Origin: Sphingobacterium endophyticum
GTDB lineage: Bacteria; Bacteroidota; Bacteroidia; Sphingobacteriales; Sphingobacteriaceae
Direction: 5' to 3'
DNA: 64,000 nt
Assembly (NCBI RefSeq): GCF_009733535.1
Contig: NZ_SMMI01000011.1
Span: 1 to 64,000, forward strand
Every line of letters begins with the position of its first letter. The stretch's first letter is position 1. Of the stretch, positions 1 to 8,822 are shown piece after piece. The notes under the pieces were generated by a model. It searched no databases. It was not told the DNA's origin and saw nothing but the letters and a program-made list of their open reading frames with translations. The translations under genes were made by a program, and so were the position numbers.

Positions 1-1
1 A

Positions 2-85
2 ATAGCCATGGAGCTCCGGGATATGATAACTGCTATTCTAATCATATTTGCAGGAGGCGACCCAGGTAAAGTTTTTAAAACATAA
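2..85 (+). CDS. C-terminal end of an unidentified protein (truncated by window edge)
   Basis: An open frame enters from the left edge and ends at a TAA at 83-85, giving 27 residues that include the hydrophobic run ITAILIIFAGG and end in GKVFKT. It is followed six bases later by a hairpin terminator, which is what the end of a real gene would look like. The fragment is too short for me to assign a family, and the coding call is tentative. Confidence 0.4.
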   Translation: MAMELRDMITAILIIFAGGDPGKVFKT

Positions 86-90
86 AAAAT

Positions 91-110
91 GGTCGGAATT
101 TCTTCCGACC
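91..110 (+). terminator. hairpin terminator after the left-edge gene
   Basis: Perfect 8-bp stem GGTCGGAA / TTCCGACC with the loop TTTC. It is flanked by A-rich sequence on the left and by ATGACTAGATTTT on the right. The U-tract is interrupted, so termination strength is uncertain. Confidence 0.5.
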
Positions 111-232
111 ATGACTAGATTTTCACGGCCTTTTTTATTTTTAAACACTTTTTAAATAGTAAAAGGCAGAAAAATTTATAATTTTCTTGTAAAGAATACC
201 TATTTTCAGAAAATTTATTTTGGACCGAACAA

Positions 233-1051
233 ATGATTGATGAATTAGTAGCTTTTTTAGGGAGGCAAAATGCAATTGTCGCGGCATTATTTGCTGGATT
301 ATTTACTTGGGGTGTCACTGCATTAGGTGCTTCCAGTGTTTTCCTTTTTAAAGGAGTTAATAAACGCTTGCTGAATGGGATGTTAGGGTTTACCGGTGGG
401 GTTATGATAGCAGCAAGTTTTTGGTCCTTATTGGCACCGGCAATTGAAATGAGTGCTGGGGAAGGCTTTAAGAAAGTTATGCCTTCAGCTATTGGATTTG
501 TATTGGGCGCATTATTTATTTTTGGATTAGACAAATTAATGCCCCATTTACACCTGAACTTTCTAAAAACTGAAGGTCCAAAATCCTCTTTGCGTAGAAC
601 TACATTATTGACGATAGCTATAGCATTACACAATATTCCTGAAGGTCTGGCAGTGGGTGTCTTATTTGGAGGTGCCGCATCGGGTATTCCTGAAGCAAGC
701 ATTACAGGTGCAGTTTTATTGGCTATGGGTATTGGCTTGCAAAACTTTCCAGAAGGAATTGCTGTATCTATGCCATTAAGAAGGATGGGGTTATCGCGAT
801 GGAAAAGTTTTCAGTACGGACAGTTGTCGGCAATAGTAGAACCCATTTTTGCTGTTTTAGGAGCTTTTGCTGTAGGATTTTTTATGCCAATTCTTCCTTA
901 TGCATTATCCTTCGCTGCAGGAGCAATGCTTTTTGTTGTTATTGAAGAGGTAATTCCCGAAACTCAACAAGAAGAACATTCAGATATCCCAATCTTAGGT
1001 TTTGTATTGGGATTTGTCGTAATGATGGTATTGGATGTTGCTTTGGGGTAG
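233..1051 (+). CDS. ZIP family divalent metal (zinc) transporter, GufA-like
   Basis: 272-residue inner-membrane protein that probably imports zinc or related divalent metals. It has about eight hydrophobic segments. The two family signature stretches in the transmembrane metal path are visible: HNIPEG at residues 133-138 and QNFPEG at about 170-175. The second has Asn where many ZIPs have His, a pattern I associate with the bacterial GufA branch. A short His-rich stretch (HLHL, about 105-108) lies in the cytoplasmic loop before the first motif, a usual metal-binding position. The gene stands alone between a terminator and a repeat-rich spacer. The metal specificity is inferred from the family and cannot be read from the sequence. 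Confidence 0.85.
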   Translation: MIDELVAFLGRQNAIVAALFAGLFTWGVTALGASSVFLFKGVNKRLLNGMLGFTGGVMIAASFWSLLAPAIEMSAGEGFKKVMPSAIGFVLGALFIFGLDKLMPHLHLNFLKTEGPKSSLRRTTLLTIAIALHNIPEGLAVGVLFGGAASGIPEASITGAVLLAMGIGLQNFPEGIAVSMPLRRMGLSRWKSFQYGQLSAIVEPIFAVLGAFAVGFFMPILPYALSFAAGAMLFVVIEEVIPETQQEEHSDIPILGFVLGFVVMMVLDVALG

Positions 1052-1060
1052 GGTTACAAT

Positions 1061-1147
1061 AGACATAAGACAAAAGACATAAGACATTAGACAAAGACAT
1101 TAGACAAAAGACATAAGACATTAGAGCCGAGACAGTTGTCTAATGTT
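1061..1147. repeat. short tandem repeat, AGACATA/AGACATT/AGACAAA units
   Basis: Nine or so tandem copies of a 7-nt unit fill 1061-1125, with units alternating among AGACATA, AGACATT and AGACAAA. An inverted copy (TTGTCTAATGT, 1136-1146) can pair with ACATTAGACAA at about 1098-1108. The same unit makes up the arms of the terminator at 48559-48604. The array lies 10 bp after the ZIP gene. No open frame runs through it on the sense strand. Confidence 0.75.
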
Positions 1148-1166
1148 CATTGTACAAAAAATTTAA

Positions 1167-1285
1167 ATCCCATCGGGATAATATATTTGTCAAATCCCGG
1201 AGGGATGTAATATTCAATGAATCCCGTAGGGATGCAATGTCTATAGAAATATAATTTACACCAAAGAATTCAACGCCGTAGGTGT
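1167..1285. repeat. interspersed small palindromes (ATCCC-nnn-GGGAT) at 27-bp spacing
   Basis: Three copies of an ATCCCnnnGGGAT palindrome lie at 1167-1179, 1194-1206 and 1221-1233, exactly 27 bp apart. A diverged fourth, ACGCCGTAGGTGT, is at 1273-1285. The AT-rich text between them is partly conserved. Repeats of this style (CCGTAGGG followed by ATG) are scattered through intergenic DNA of many Bacteroidota; that statement is from memory. This is not a CRISPR array: units are too short and the spacers are related to each other. Confidence 0.7.
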
Positions 1286-1314
1286 GACATATTTTAAGTT
1301 AACGATTAAATGGT

Positions 1315-1391
1315 TTCCCGAGCTTTAGCTCGGGAATGACAGACGCCTCTTTTTAATATGGCCCTGTTACCCACCATATGCCTGTCATTCC
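1315..1391. repeat. palindromic intergenic repeat (CCCGAGC hairpin with ATGACAG flank)
   Basis: Perfect 9-bp hairpin TTCCCGAGC-TTTA-GCTCGGGAA at 1315-1336, followed by TGACAG. A 10-bp inverted copy of GGAATGACAG occurs at 1382-1391 (CTGTCATTCC). The arrangement resembles REP-like elements found between genes. No U-tract follows the hairpin, so it is unlikely to be a terminator. Confidence 0.6.
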
Positions 1392-1439
1392 TTATTGCAA
1401 GATGAGGAAACTATTTTTAAGAAGGAGATAGGAGACATA

Positions 1440-1473
1440 AAAAAAGCCGACTAAATATTTAGTCGGCTTTTTT
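1440..1473 (-). terminator. bidirectional-looking terminator after the TPR operon
   Basis: A perfect 34-bp palindrome: 14-bp arms containing AGCCGACTA around an AATATT centre. On the minus strand it is followed by seven Ts, so it closes the gyrA-TPR-TPR transcription unit. It could also stop reading from the left. Confidence 0.9.
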
Positions 1474-1488
1474 GTACTATTATTTTTT

Positions 1489-2664
1489 TTAGTTTAAAGC
1501 TTCAATTTTAGCTTGTAATTCAGCAGACTTAGCTTCGTCGTTCATGAAATCATAATAATTTTTAAGATTTCTTAGTGCATCAACGTTTTTAGGGTCCAAC
1601 TCTACAGCTTTCTCAAGATAAGGAACTGCTCTAGCAATTTTTCCTTTGATTTCTTCAACTTTTTTGTTGTAGTCAGAAGCAGGAACAGACTTGTCTTCGT
1701 TAAGTTTCATTAATTCTTCACGACCACCATTCATAATTACAACAGCCGCGTTGGTATTCGCTTCTAAGTAATTTGGGTCAATTTCTAATGCTTTTTGGTA
1801 AGAAGCTAAAGCCTTCTCAGGATTATTAGCAGCACCATTTGCTAATCCTAAATAATAATGAAGACTTTTGTTCTGAGGGTCTTTAGCTAATTGCGCTTCG
1901 ATATCAGAAATGATTTTAGCCTCATTACCCGTGATCAAGTTCAATTCAATATTTTGAACTACCGCATCGTTATCATTAGGATAAGCGGCAACCGCTGCAG
2001 CAGCAGCTTCTATAGCAGCAGCAGTATCTTGTTTAGAAAGATAAAGCTTAGGAAGATCTACCATAATTGTTTTATGGCTAGAGTATTCCTTGATTGGCAC
2101 CAATTCCTTATATTTTTCAATAGCTTTATCAAATTCCTTATTTTGAACAGCAGCAAGTCCTGAATAGAAGGTAAGCGTCGTATCACCAGGAAGATAAACC
2201 AAAGCATCAGAGAAATCAGTATAAGCTGTTTTATAATCTTGTTTATCCCAAGCAGCTACCCCTTGATTAAATTTGAACTGCCCTAATGTTTGACCAGCAA
2301 CTTTGATGTTTTCTGCATGCTTTTTATCTGCATCTAATTCAGTAGCTTTTTTGATACCATCTTGTGCTTTTACAGCATCTTCAGCATTTTTATCAAGAGA
2401 TGCTAAATTAGAATATACCAATGCATAATATGTCCAAGCTTCAGGATCATCCTTTGTTTTTTCATGTACCACAGCAGCATCTATTGCTTCTTTGGCAGCT
2501 GTAAGGTTTGATTTTCCTAATTCGGCAGAACCTGCACCTTTAAGTTCTTCAAATTTTACAATGGCTGCTTTTGCTTTTTTTACATTCCCCGATTGTGCAA
2601 ATAATGCAGTGGATCCTGTTGCAAAAAGCAATCCTACAAATAATATCGATTTTTTAAAATTCAT
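1489..2664 (-). CDS. secreted tetratricopeptide repeat (TPR) protein
   Basis: 391 residues. Residues 1-24 form a signal peptide (charged MNFKKS start, hydrophobic core, LFA-Q cleavage region). The rest is alpha-helical TPR sequence; the clearest units are FNQGVAAWDKQDYKTAYTDF (about 131-150), LHYYLGLANGAANNPEKALASY (about 268-289) and a final YLEKAVELDPKNVDALRNL. It is therefore probably a periplasmic scaffold or adaptor. It lies 19 bp downstream of a second TPR protein and behind gyrA on the same strand, and is closed by the terminator at 1440-1473. The two TPR proteins share design and may be an old duplication. The partner is unknown. Confidence 0.8.
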   Translation of the reverse strand: MNFKKSILFVGLLFATGSTALFAQSGNVKKAKAAIVKFEELKGAGSAELGKSNLTAAKEAIDAAVVHEKTKDDPEAWTYYALVYSNLASLDKNAEDAVKAQDGIKKATELDADKKHAENIKVAGQTLGQFKFNQGVAAWDKQDYKTAYTDFSDALVYLPGDTTLTFYSGLAAVQNKEFDKAIEKYKELVPIKEYSSHKTIMVDLPKLYLSKQDTAAAIEAAAAAVAAYPNDNDAVVQNIELNLITGNEAKIISDIEAQLAKDPQNKSLHYYLGLANGAANNPEKALASYQKALEIDPNYLEANTNAAVVIMNGGREELMKLNEDKSVPASDYNKKVEEIKGKIARAVPYLEKAVELDPKNVDALRNLKNYYDFMNDEAKSAELQAKIEALN

Positions 2665-2683
2665 ATCTATTTATTGTTTGTGT

Positions 2684-3796
2684 TTAATTTGTGAGTTGAT
2701 TCAGTAGTAGATTTACACGATCCAATTGTGTGTCATCCCCAGTTTTCTGATAAAATAAGGCTAATGATTTTAATGCATTAATTTCATAAGGCTTAATTTC
2801 ATTCGCTTTTAACAAATAATTCTGTGCATCATATTGAGATTCTTGATTATCCAAATCTTTCAGAAATGCATTTAAATTAATCAAACCAAGTGCTAGATTA
2901 GACTCATAATTATTGGGATCTAATTCCAATACTTTTTGATAATATGTTTTTGCAATTTCCAAATTATTTGCATTCTCATTTGAATAACCAGCTAGATAAT
3001 TTAGTTCAATATTTTCAGGCTCTAATTTTATTGCCTGTTCAATAATTGGAACTATCGCATCGAAGGCATTACTTTTTGCATATTTGTCAATCAATGAAAA
3101 TAGAAGGGATTTATCATCTGGATATTTAGTCCTTCCTTCCTCAAGAGTTGTCAGTGCCTTTTGTTTCTCAGTTTGCTGATCATAAAGGTTTGCCAATTCA
3201 AGGAATTGGGCAGCCGTCATATTTCCAGCTTCGTGAATTTTACCATAATATTTTACAGCTTCATCAAGTTTACCAGCCTTAGTCGCTAATAGGGCAAGAT
3301 TATAAGTAACATCACCACTTTTAGCATCTAATGCATCAACTTTACTAAAGTCTGCAAATGCTTCATCAAACTTTTTGTTTTCTAAGAATTTATTCGCACG
3401 ATAAATTAAAGCAGCAGCAAGGTTCTGATTGATATAACTGATTTCTCCAGCATAACCATCATAATCTTTCTTATCAATCTTGTTTAGAGTTTGATAAGTT
3501 AAGTCAATAGGATCTGCATTTAATTTAATAGTCCTTGTTGAATCAGCATATGCTAAAGAGCTTAGAATCATCCCTCTAAGGACATTTACTTTAGTTTTTG
3601 AGGAGTCACGCTTTGTTTTATAGATGTTATCAATTTGTTTTCTAGCATTATCTAGATTTTTGATATCACCATTCTGCGTATATAATGCAAATGCATTACC
3701 CGCTTCTTTATAAGCAGATTGGGCAAATGCATTATTAGCACCCAAGATTAACAATGCCCCAAAAGCACCTGAAATAAATTTATTCTTGTTCTTCAT
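2684..3796 (-). CDS. secreted tetratricopeptide repeat (TPR) protein, overlapping gyrA
   Basis: 370 residues from ATG at 3794-3796. An in-frame start 21 bp further upstream exists, but [19 protein letters not shown]... gives a normal signal peptide ending NAFA-Q. TPR units are visible at roughly residues 120-150 ([22 protein letters not shown]), 155-190 and 255-300 ([22 protein letters not shown]). The start codon lies 17 bp inside the end of gyrA in another frame, so translation is probably coupled to gyrA. Role unknown beyond periplasmic protein-protein interaction. The overlap makes an operon with gyrA and the following TPR gene likely. Confidence 0.78.
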   Translation of the reverse strand: MKNKNKFISGAFGALLILGANNAFAQSAYKEAGNAFALYTQNGDIKNLDNARKQIDNIYKTKRDSSKTKVNVLRGMILSSLAYADSTRTIKLNADPIDLTYQTLNKIDKKDYDGYAGEISYINQNLAAALIYRANKFLENKKFDEAFADFSKVDALDAKSGDVTYNLALLATKAGKLDEAVKYYGKIHEAGNMTAAQFLELANLYDQQTEKQKALTTLEEGRTKYPDDKSLLFSLIDKYAKSNAFDAIVPIIEQAIKLEPENIELNYLAGYSNENANNLEIAKTYYQKVLELDPNNYESNLALGLINLNAFLKDLDNQESQYDAQNYLLKANEIKPYEINALKSLALFYQKTGDDTQLDRVNLLLNQLTN

Positions 3797-6344
3797 TATC
3801 GTTGTTAGCTGAATCATTTTCTGTTGGGTTGTCTAATCCTTCAGTTCCTTCAACTTCTAATTCTTCTTCTTCCTCTTGTCTATCAACTTTAGTAACTGAA
3901 GCGATTTCGTCGGTCTCTTTTAATGTGATTAATTTCACACCTTGTGTAGCACGACCCATCACTCTTAAGCTCTCGACACCAATTCTGATTACAATACCTG
4001 ATTTATTGATGATCATTAAATCATTTTCATCAGTAACGCCCTTAATTGCAACCAATTCACCAGTTTTATCCGTCACGTTAATGGTTTTTACACCTTTACC
4101 ACCACGGTTTGTGATTCGGTAATCATCAATATCAGTACGTTTTCCGTAACCTTTCTCAGAAACTACCAAAACAGTTGTTTCTTGATTATTAACACTAATC
4201 ATGCCAACAACCTCGTCCTTTTCACCTGCAAGCGTGATTCCGCGAACTCCAGTTGCTGTTCTACCCATTGGTCTTACTGTGGATTCATTAAATCTAATCG
4301 CACGACCTGATTTCAATGCCATTACAATTTCACTTGTACCATTCGTCAATGTAGCTTCTAGTAATTGATCACCTTCATTGATATTAATGGCATTTATACC
4401 ATTCGCTCTTGGTCTAGAATAGGCTTCTAAAGATGTTTTCTTAATAGTACCTTTCTTGGTACACATAATAATAAAGTTGTTCTCAAGGTATTCTTGATCC
4501 TTCAGATTTGTAACCTTGATATATGCCTTTATTTTTTCATCCTTAGGGATGTTGATGATATTTTGAAGTGCACGACCTTTTGAAGTACGGCTTCCTTCAG
4601 GGATTTCAAATGCCCTTAGCCAGAAACAACGTCCAGCTTCAGTAAATAACAATAGGTAGTTATGGGCTGACGCTGTAATAATATGTTCTGTAAAGTCTTC
4701 ATCACGGGTAGTAGAGCCAATTGCGCCTTTACCACCACGACCTTGAACACGATATTCAGTTAATGGAGTACGTTTAACGTAGCTGTTATGAGATATTGTG
4801 ATAACCACTTCCTCATCATCGATAAAATCTTCCATTCGAAGATCTTCAGCCGAGTGAACGATTTGAGAGCGTCTTTCGTCGCCGTATTTTTCTTTTACTT
4901 CGATAAGCTCATCCTTAATGATTTTGAATCGGAGCGATTCATCAGCTAGGATTTCTTTTAAGTAATCGATAGTTTTCATTAATTCAGCATACTCTTCTTT
5001 AATTTTGTCACGTTCTAGACCTGTTAACCTTCTTAGGGTCATATCTAGAATTGCTCTTGCTTGGATATCGGTAAGTCCAAATCTTTCCATCAAACCTACT
5101 CGGGCATCCTCAGGTGTATCCGAGTTACGGATTAATTGGATTACCTCATCTAAATGGTCTAATGCAATTAAATAACCTTCAAGAATATGAGCTCTTTTTT
5201 CAGCCTCTGCTAATTCGAATTTTGTTCTTCGGATTACAACATCATGTCTATGCTCAACGAACTCATGGATCATATCCTTTAAGTTCATCATTTGTGGTCT
5301 ACCTTTGACTAGAGCAATATTATTGACAGAGAATGATGTTTGAAGTGCAGTATGTTTATATAAATTGTTTAGTACAACATTCGCATTGGCATCTCTTTTA
5401 ATTTCATATACTATACGAATGTCTTTAGAAGATTCATCCCTGATTTCTGAAATACCTTCAATTTTCTTTTCTTGAACAAGATCGGCAGTTCTTTTGATCA
5501 TGTCCGACTTGTTTACTTGATATGGAATTTCAGTTACGATAATGACTTCTTTTCCTGATTTCGTTGTTTCGATTTCAGCTTTAGCACGCATAACGATACG
5601 TCCTCTACCTGTTTCAAAAGCTTCCTTAACTCCATGATACCCATAAATTAATCCTCCAGTAGGGAAGTCAGGGGCTTTAACGAAAGTCATTAATTCAGAT
5701 ATTTCAATATCTCTATTATCAATATAGGCAATAGTTCCATCGATTACTTCAGTTAAGTTATGTGGAGCCATATTGGTTGCCATACCTACTGCAATACCAG
5801 AAGTACCATTCACTAAAAGGTTCGGAATACGGGTTGGTAATACAGTTGGTTCTTCCAGGGAGTCATCAAAGTTTAACTGAAAGTCAACAGTATCTTTATT
5901 GATGTCCGCCAACATTTCTTCGGCGATTTTTCTCAATCTAGCCTCAGTATAACGCATTGCTGCAGGAGGGTCACCGTCAATTGAACCATAGTTACCTTGT
6001 CCATCAACTAATGGATAACGTAAGGACCAGTTTTGAGCCATACGAACCATGGTGTCATATACCGATGAATCACCATGTGGGTGATACTTACCGAGTACAT
6101 CTCCAACAATACGAGCGGATTTTTTATATGGTTTACCACTCGTTACCCCTAAGTCCAACATACCGTACAAAACACGTCTATGTACAGGTTTAAGACCATC
6201 GCGAGCATCTGGAAGAGCTCGAGACACAATCACGGACATCGAATAATCGATGTACGCCGCTTTCATTTGGTCTTCGATATTGATGGGGATAATCCTGTTT
6301 TCAGCAGGAACTAAATTGTTTTCGTTTTCTGTTTCTTCAGCCAT
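3780..6344 (-). CDS. gyrA: DNA gyrase subunit A
   Basis: 854 residues, full length. Subunit A of the type II topoisomerase that introduces negative supercoils using ATP hydrolysis by GyrB. The catalytic tyrosine is Tyr132 in [10 protein letters not shown]. The quinolone-resistance region reads [11 protein letters not shown], with Ser93 and Asp97 at the positions of E. coli Ser83 and Asp87, so no classical quinolone-resistance substitution is present. The GyrA box that allows DNA wrapping is seen as QGRGGKG in the C-terminal beta-pinwheel. The tail is very acidic ([13 protein letters not shown]...), as in many gyrases. A candidate -7 box (TATCTTCG, one mismatch) lies at 6403-6410 on the minus strand. 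The downstream TPR gene overlaps its 3' end. Confidence 0.97.
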   Translation of the reverse strand: MAEETENENNLVPAENRIIPINIEDQMKAAYIDYSMSVIVSRALPDARDGLKPVHRRVLYGMLDLGVTSGKPYKKSARIVGDVLGKYHPHGDSSVYDTMVRMAQNWSLRYPLVDGQGNYGSIDGDPPAAMRYTEARLRKIAEEMLADINKDTVDFQLNFDDSLEEPTVLPTRIPNLLVNGTSGIAVGMATNMAPHNLTEVIDGTIAYIDNRDIEISELMTFVKAPDFPTGGLIYGYHGVKEAFETGRGRIVMRAKAEIETTKSGKEVIIVTEIPYQVNKSDMIKRTADLVQEKKIEGISEIRDESSKDIRIVYEIKRDANANVVLNNLYKHTALQTSFSVNNIALVKGRPQMMNLKDMIHEFVEHRHDVVIRRTKFELAEAEKRAHILEGYLIALDHLDEVIQLIRNSDTPEDARVGLMERFGLTDIQARAILDMTLRRLTGLERDKIKEEYAELMKTIDYLKEILADESLRFKIIKDELIEVKEKYGDERRSQIVHSAEDLRMEDFIDDEEVVITISHNSYVKRTPLTEYRVQGRGGKGAIGSTTRDEDFTEHIITASAHNYLLLFTEAGRCFWLRAFEIPEGSRTSKGRALQNIINIPKDEKIKAYIKVTNLKDQEYLENNFIIMCTKKGTIKKTSLEAYSRPRANGINAININEGDQLLEATLTNGTSEIVMALKSGRAIRFNESTVRPMGRTATGVRGITLAGEKDEVVGMISVNNQETTVLVVSEKGYGKRTDIDDYRITNRGGKGVKTINVTDKTGELVAIKGVTDENDLMIINKSGIVIRIGVESLRVMGRATQGVKLITLKETDEIASVTKVDRQEEEEELEVEGTEGLDNPTENDSANNDNEEQE

Positions 6345-6578
6345 TATATTTTGGTTTCAATCAATATAATATTTGTTCGTTCTATAAAAGACACGTAACA
6401 GGCGAAGATACATAAATTTTTACTGTTTTGGTACGAATTTCAGGATTAAAGATATCAACAATAAGTGCAGTTTGTTGATATTTTTTAATAGGAATGTTGT
6501 ATAAACAACTTTTAAAGCAGAATAAAAATATGGTATTAAATGTCTTTTTAATTTAAGATATTTTAAACAAATATGGAT

Positions 6579-6652
6579 TTTGTTTTAAAAATTTTCAAAA
6601 AAATTTTACCTTTGGGCATTCAAAATTAGGTCAAACGTTTGATTAAACGTTA
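6579..6652 (+). promoter_or_regulatory. serC upstream region: -7 box and AACGTT palindromes
   Basis: The 341-bp gap between gyrA and serC is AT-rich and holds no gene. TACCTTTG at 6607-6614 fits the Bacteroidota -7 box. A TTTG at 6579-6582 lies 24 bp upstream, a little farther than usual. Just downstream is a perfect 12-bp palindrome, TCAAACGTTTGA (6631-6642), and a second AACGTT core at 6646-6651, 12 bp centre to centre. This could be an operator for a dimeric regulator on one face of the helix. The function is inferred. Confidence 0.45.
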
Positions 6653-6685
6653 ACCTATTAATTTATAACATTTTAAAACAGTGTA

Positions 6686-7753
6686 ATGAAACATAATTTC
6701 GGTGCAGGCCCATGTATTTTACCAAAGGAGGTTTTTGAAGAAGCTTCAAAAGCGGTAATTGATTTTAATGGTACAGGATTATCTATTTTGGAGATTTCGC
6801 ACCGTTCCAAGGAATTTGAAGAAGTAGTAAATGAGACTGAAAGTTTAGTTCGCGAATTATTAAATGTTCCTACGGGCTATTCAATTTTATTTCTTCAAGG
6901 TGGGGCGAGCCAACAGTTTGCAATGGTTCCAATGAACTTACTTCCTGAAAATGGAAAAGCTTCCTATTTAGATACAGGAGTATGGGCAACCAAAGCTGCT
7001 AAAGAAGCGAAGAAAATAGGTCAAGTAGATATTGTTGCTAGTTCTAGTGATAAGAACTACAATTATATTCCAAAGGATTTTGTTATTCCTACAGATTCAG
7101 CTTATTTCCATTACACATCGAATAATACTATTTACGGTACTGAGGTTTTTGACAAACCAAAAACTGCTGTTCCTACGGTAGTTGATATGTCTTCTGATAT
7201 TTTAAGTAGAACTCTTAATATTTCGGAATTTGATTTAATTTATGCAGGTGCTCAAAAAAATATGGGTCCAGCTGGAGTAACCTTAGTCATTATTAAAGAT
7301 GAACTATTTGGGAAGTCTGGCCGTACGATTCCTACTATTTTTGATTACGAAGCACATGCCAAAGCTGGTTCTATGTACAATACACCTCCAGTTTTTTCAA
7401 TTTATGTTTCTATGTTAAACCTTCGCTGGTTAAAAGCTAAAGGAGGAATTGATGTTATTGAACAGGAGAATATAATTAAAGCACGCACTTTATACGATGA
7501 AATCGATCGTAATCCATTCTTTAAAGGCACTGCTGCTTTAGAGGATCGTTCAAGAATGAATGTTACTTTTGTGATGGATACACCAGAATTGGAAGCTGAA
7601 TTTTTAGCTTTAGCAAAAGAGCGTAATTTAATTGGAATAAAGGGACATAGATCAGTAGGAGGTTTTAGAGCTTCCATTTACAACGCATTGACCATTTCTT
7701 CTATTAATGCGTTAGTTGACACAATGAGAGAATTTGAAGAAGGAAAGAAATAA
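6686..7753 (+). CDS. serC: phosphoserine aminotransferase
   Basis: 355 residues, a normal length. PLP enzyme (class V aminotransferase fold) converting 3-phosphohydroxypyruvate and glutamate to phosphoserine; the family also acts in pyridoxal phosphate synthesis. The N-terminus MKHNFGAGPCILP and the active-site block YAGAQKNMGPAG are diagnostic, with Lys191 expected to bind PLP and Asp167 (VVDMSSD) to contact the pyridine nitrogen. HRS at residues 39-41 is the usual substrate region. It is followed after 6 bp by serA, so two serine-pathway steps are co-transcribed. Confidence 0.96.
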   Translation: MKHNFGAGPCILPKEVFEEASKAVIDFNGTGLSILEISHRSKEFEEVVNETESLVRELLNVPTGYSILFLQGGASQQFAMVPMNLLPENGKASYLDTGVWATKAAKEAKKIGQVDIVASSSDKNYNYIPKDFVIPTDSAYFHYTSNNTIYGTEVFDKPKTAVPTVVDMSSDILSRTLNISEFDLIYAGAQKNMGPAGVTLVIIKDELFGKSGRTIPTIFDYEAHAKAGSMYNTPPVFSIYVSMLNLRWLKAKGGIDVIEQENIIKARTLYDEIDRNPFFKGTAALEDRSRMNVTFVMDTPELEAEFLALAKERNLIGIKGHRSVGGFRASIYNALTISSINALVDTMREFEEGKK

Positions 7754-7759
7754 GACGTT

Positions 7760-8707
7760 ATGAAGATTTTAGCAAACGATGGGATTGACCCAATCGGAAA
7801 AAAAATATTGGAAGATGCTGGTTTTGTAGTTGATACAAACCACATTCCTCAAGATGAATTAGTTCATAGATTAAATGAATACGATGCTGTTACGGTTCGT
7901 AGTGCAACGAAACTTCGTCAACCATTGATTGATGTTTGTCCTAATATCAAAGTTATTGGTCGCGGTGGTGTTGGAATGGATAACATTGATGTGGATTATG
8001 CGAGGTCAAAAGGAATTGCTGTAGTTAATACTCCAGCTGCTTCATCGCATTCTGTTGCCGAGTTAGTTTTCGCTCACTTGTTGAATGGTGTTAGATTTTT
8101 ATATGATTCTAACCGTAAAATGCCAGTTGAGGGAGATAGCAAATTTGCGGGTCTTAAGAAAGCTTATGCTGCAGGTTCTGAACTTCAAGGAAAAGTTTTA
8201 GGTGTTGTTGGTTTTGGACGTATAGGACGTGAAACTGCAAAGATTGGGTTAGGTCTTGGTATGACTGTTATTTATTCTGATTTATTCGAAGGTCCTAATT
8301 CATTGAGCTTGAATTTTGCTGGCGGAGTATCTGTCAATGTACCTGTGGAACAAGTGGATATTGAAACAATTTTCAGAGAATCAGATTTTATTTCATTACA
8401 TGTTCCATTTACGGACAAGCCAGTTATCGGTAAAGAAGAGTTTTCATTATTGAAAGATGGCGTAGGTCTAGTTAATGCATCCCGTGGAGGAGTGATCGAT
8501 GAATTAGCTTTAGTAGAAGCTTTAAATTCGGGTAAAGTGTCATTTGCTGGTTTGGATGTTTTTGATGATGAACCGACTCCAAGAGTTGAAATTTTGAAAC
8601 ATCCTAAAATATCCTTAACGCCACATATTGGAGCTGCAACGAATGAAGCTCAGGAAAGAATAGGAGAGGAATTAGCTCAATTATTGATTGAAAATCTGAA
8701 GAAGTAA
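7760..8707 (+). CDS. serA: D-3-phosphoglycerate dehydrogenase, short form
   Basis: 315 residues. D-2-hydroxyacid dehydrogenase family: oxidises 3-phosphoglycerate to 3-phosphohydroxypyruvate with NAD+, the first step of serine synthesis. The NAD-binding GFGRIG is at residues 151-156. The catalytic set is Arg242 (NASRGGVID), Glu271 (DDEP) and His289 (TPHIGAAT). The protein ends soon after the catalytic core, so it lacks the C-terminal ACT domain by which serine inhibits longer SerA enzymes; feedback control at this enzyme is not expected. It is second gene of the serC-serA operon and is followed by a strong terminator. A related hydroxyacid dehydrogenase is possible, but the partner gene supports SerA. 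Confidence 0.92.
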   Translation: MKILANDGIDPIGKKILEDAGFVVDTNHIPQDELVHRLNEYDAVTVRSATKLRQPLIDVCPNIKVIGRGGVGMDNIDVDYARSKGIAVVNTPAASSHSVAELVFAHLLNGVRFLYDSNRKMPVEGDSKFAGLKKAYAAGSELQGKVLGVVGFGRIGRETAKIGLGLGMTVIYSDLFEGPNSLSLNFAGGVSVNVPVEQVDIETIFRESDFISLHVPFTDKPVIGKEEFSLLKDGVGLVNASRGGVIDELALVEALNSGKVSFAGLDVFDDEPTPRVEILKHPKISLTPHIGAATNEAQERIGEELAQLLIENLKK

Positions 8708-8728
8708 TTCTTCCGCATTATAATATAT

Positions 8729-8769
8729 GCGGCACAAAAGCTTTTATTTGCATTTGTGCCGCTTTTTTT
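8729..8769 (+). terminator. intrinsic terminator of serC-serA
   Basis: 10-bp perfect stem GCGGCACAAA / TTTGTGCCGC (8729-8738 and 8753-8762) with a 14-nt loop, followed by seven Ts. Confidence 0.93.
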
Positions 8770-8822
8770 GTTCAAAAGACTTATATTCACACCCTCGTAA
8801 AAACATATAGTTAATAATAGAT

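Noticed and set aside
115..702. 195-codon open frame antisense to the ZIP transporter
   Set aside because: Pro/Asn-rich translation without domain pattern, fully overlapped by a protein with clear ZIP motifs; a shadow frame.
1061..1285. possible CRISPR array
   Set aside because: Repeat units are 7-13 bp, spacers are related to each other rather than unique, and no cas genes are present.
3780..6344. quinolone-resistant gyrA allele
   Set aside because: Ser93 and Asp97, the equivalents of Ser83 and Asp87, are the sensitive residues.
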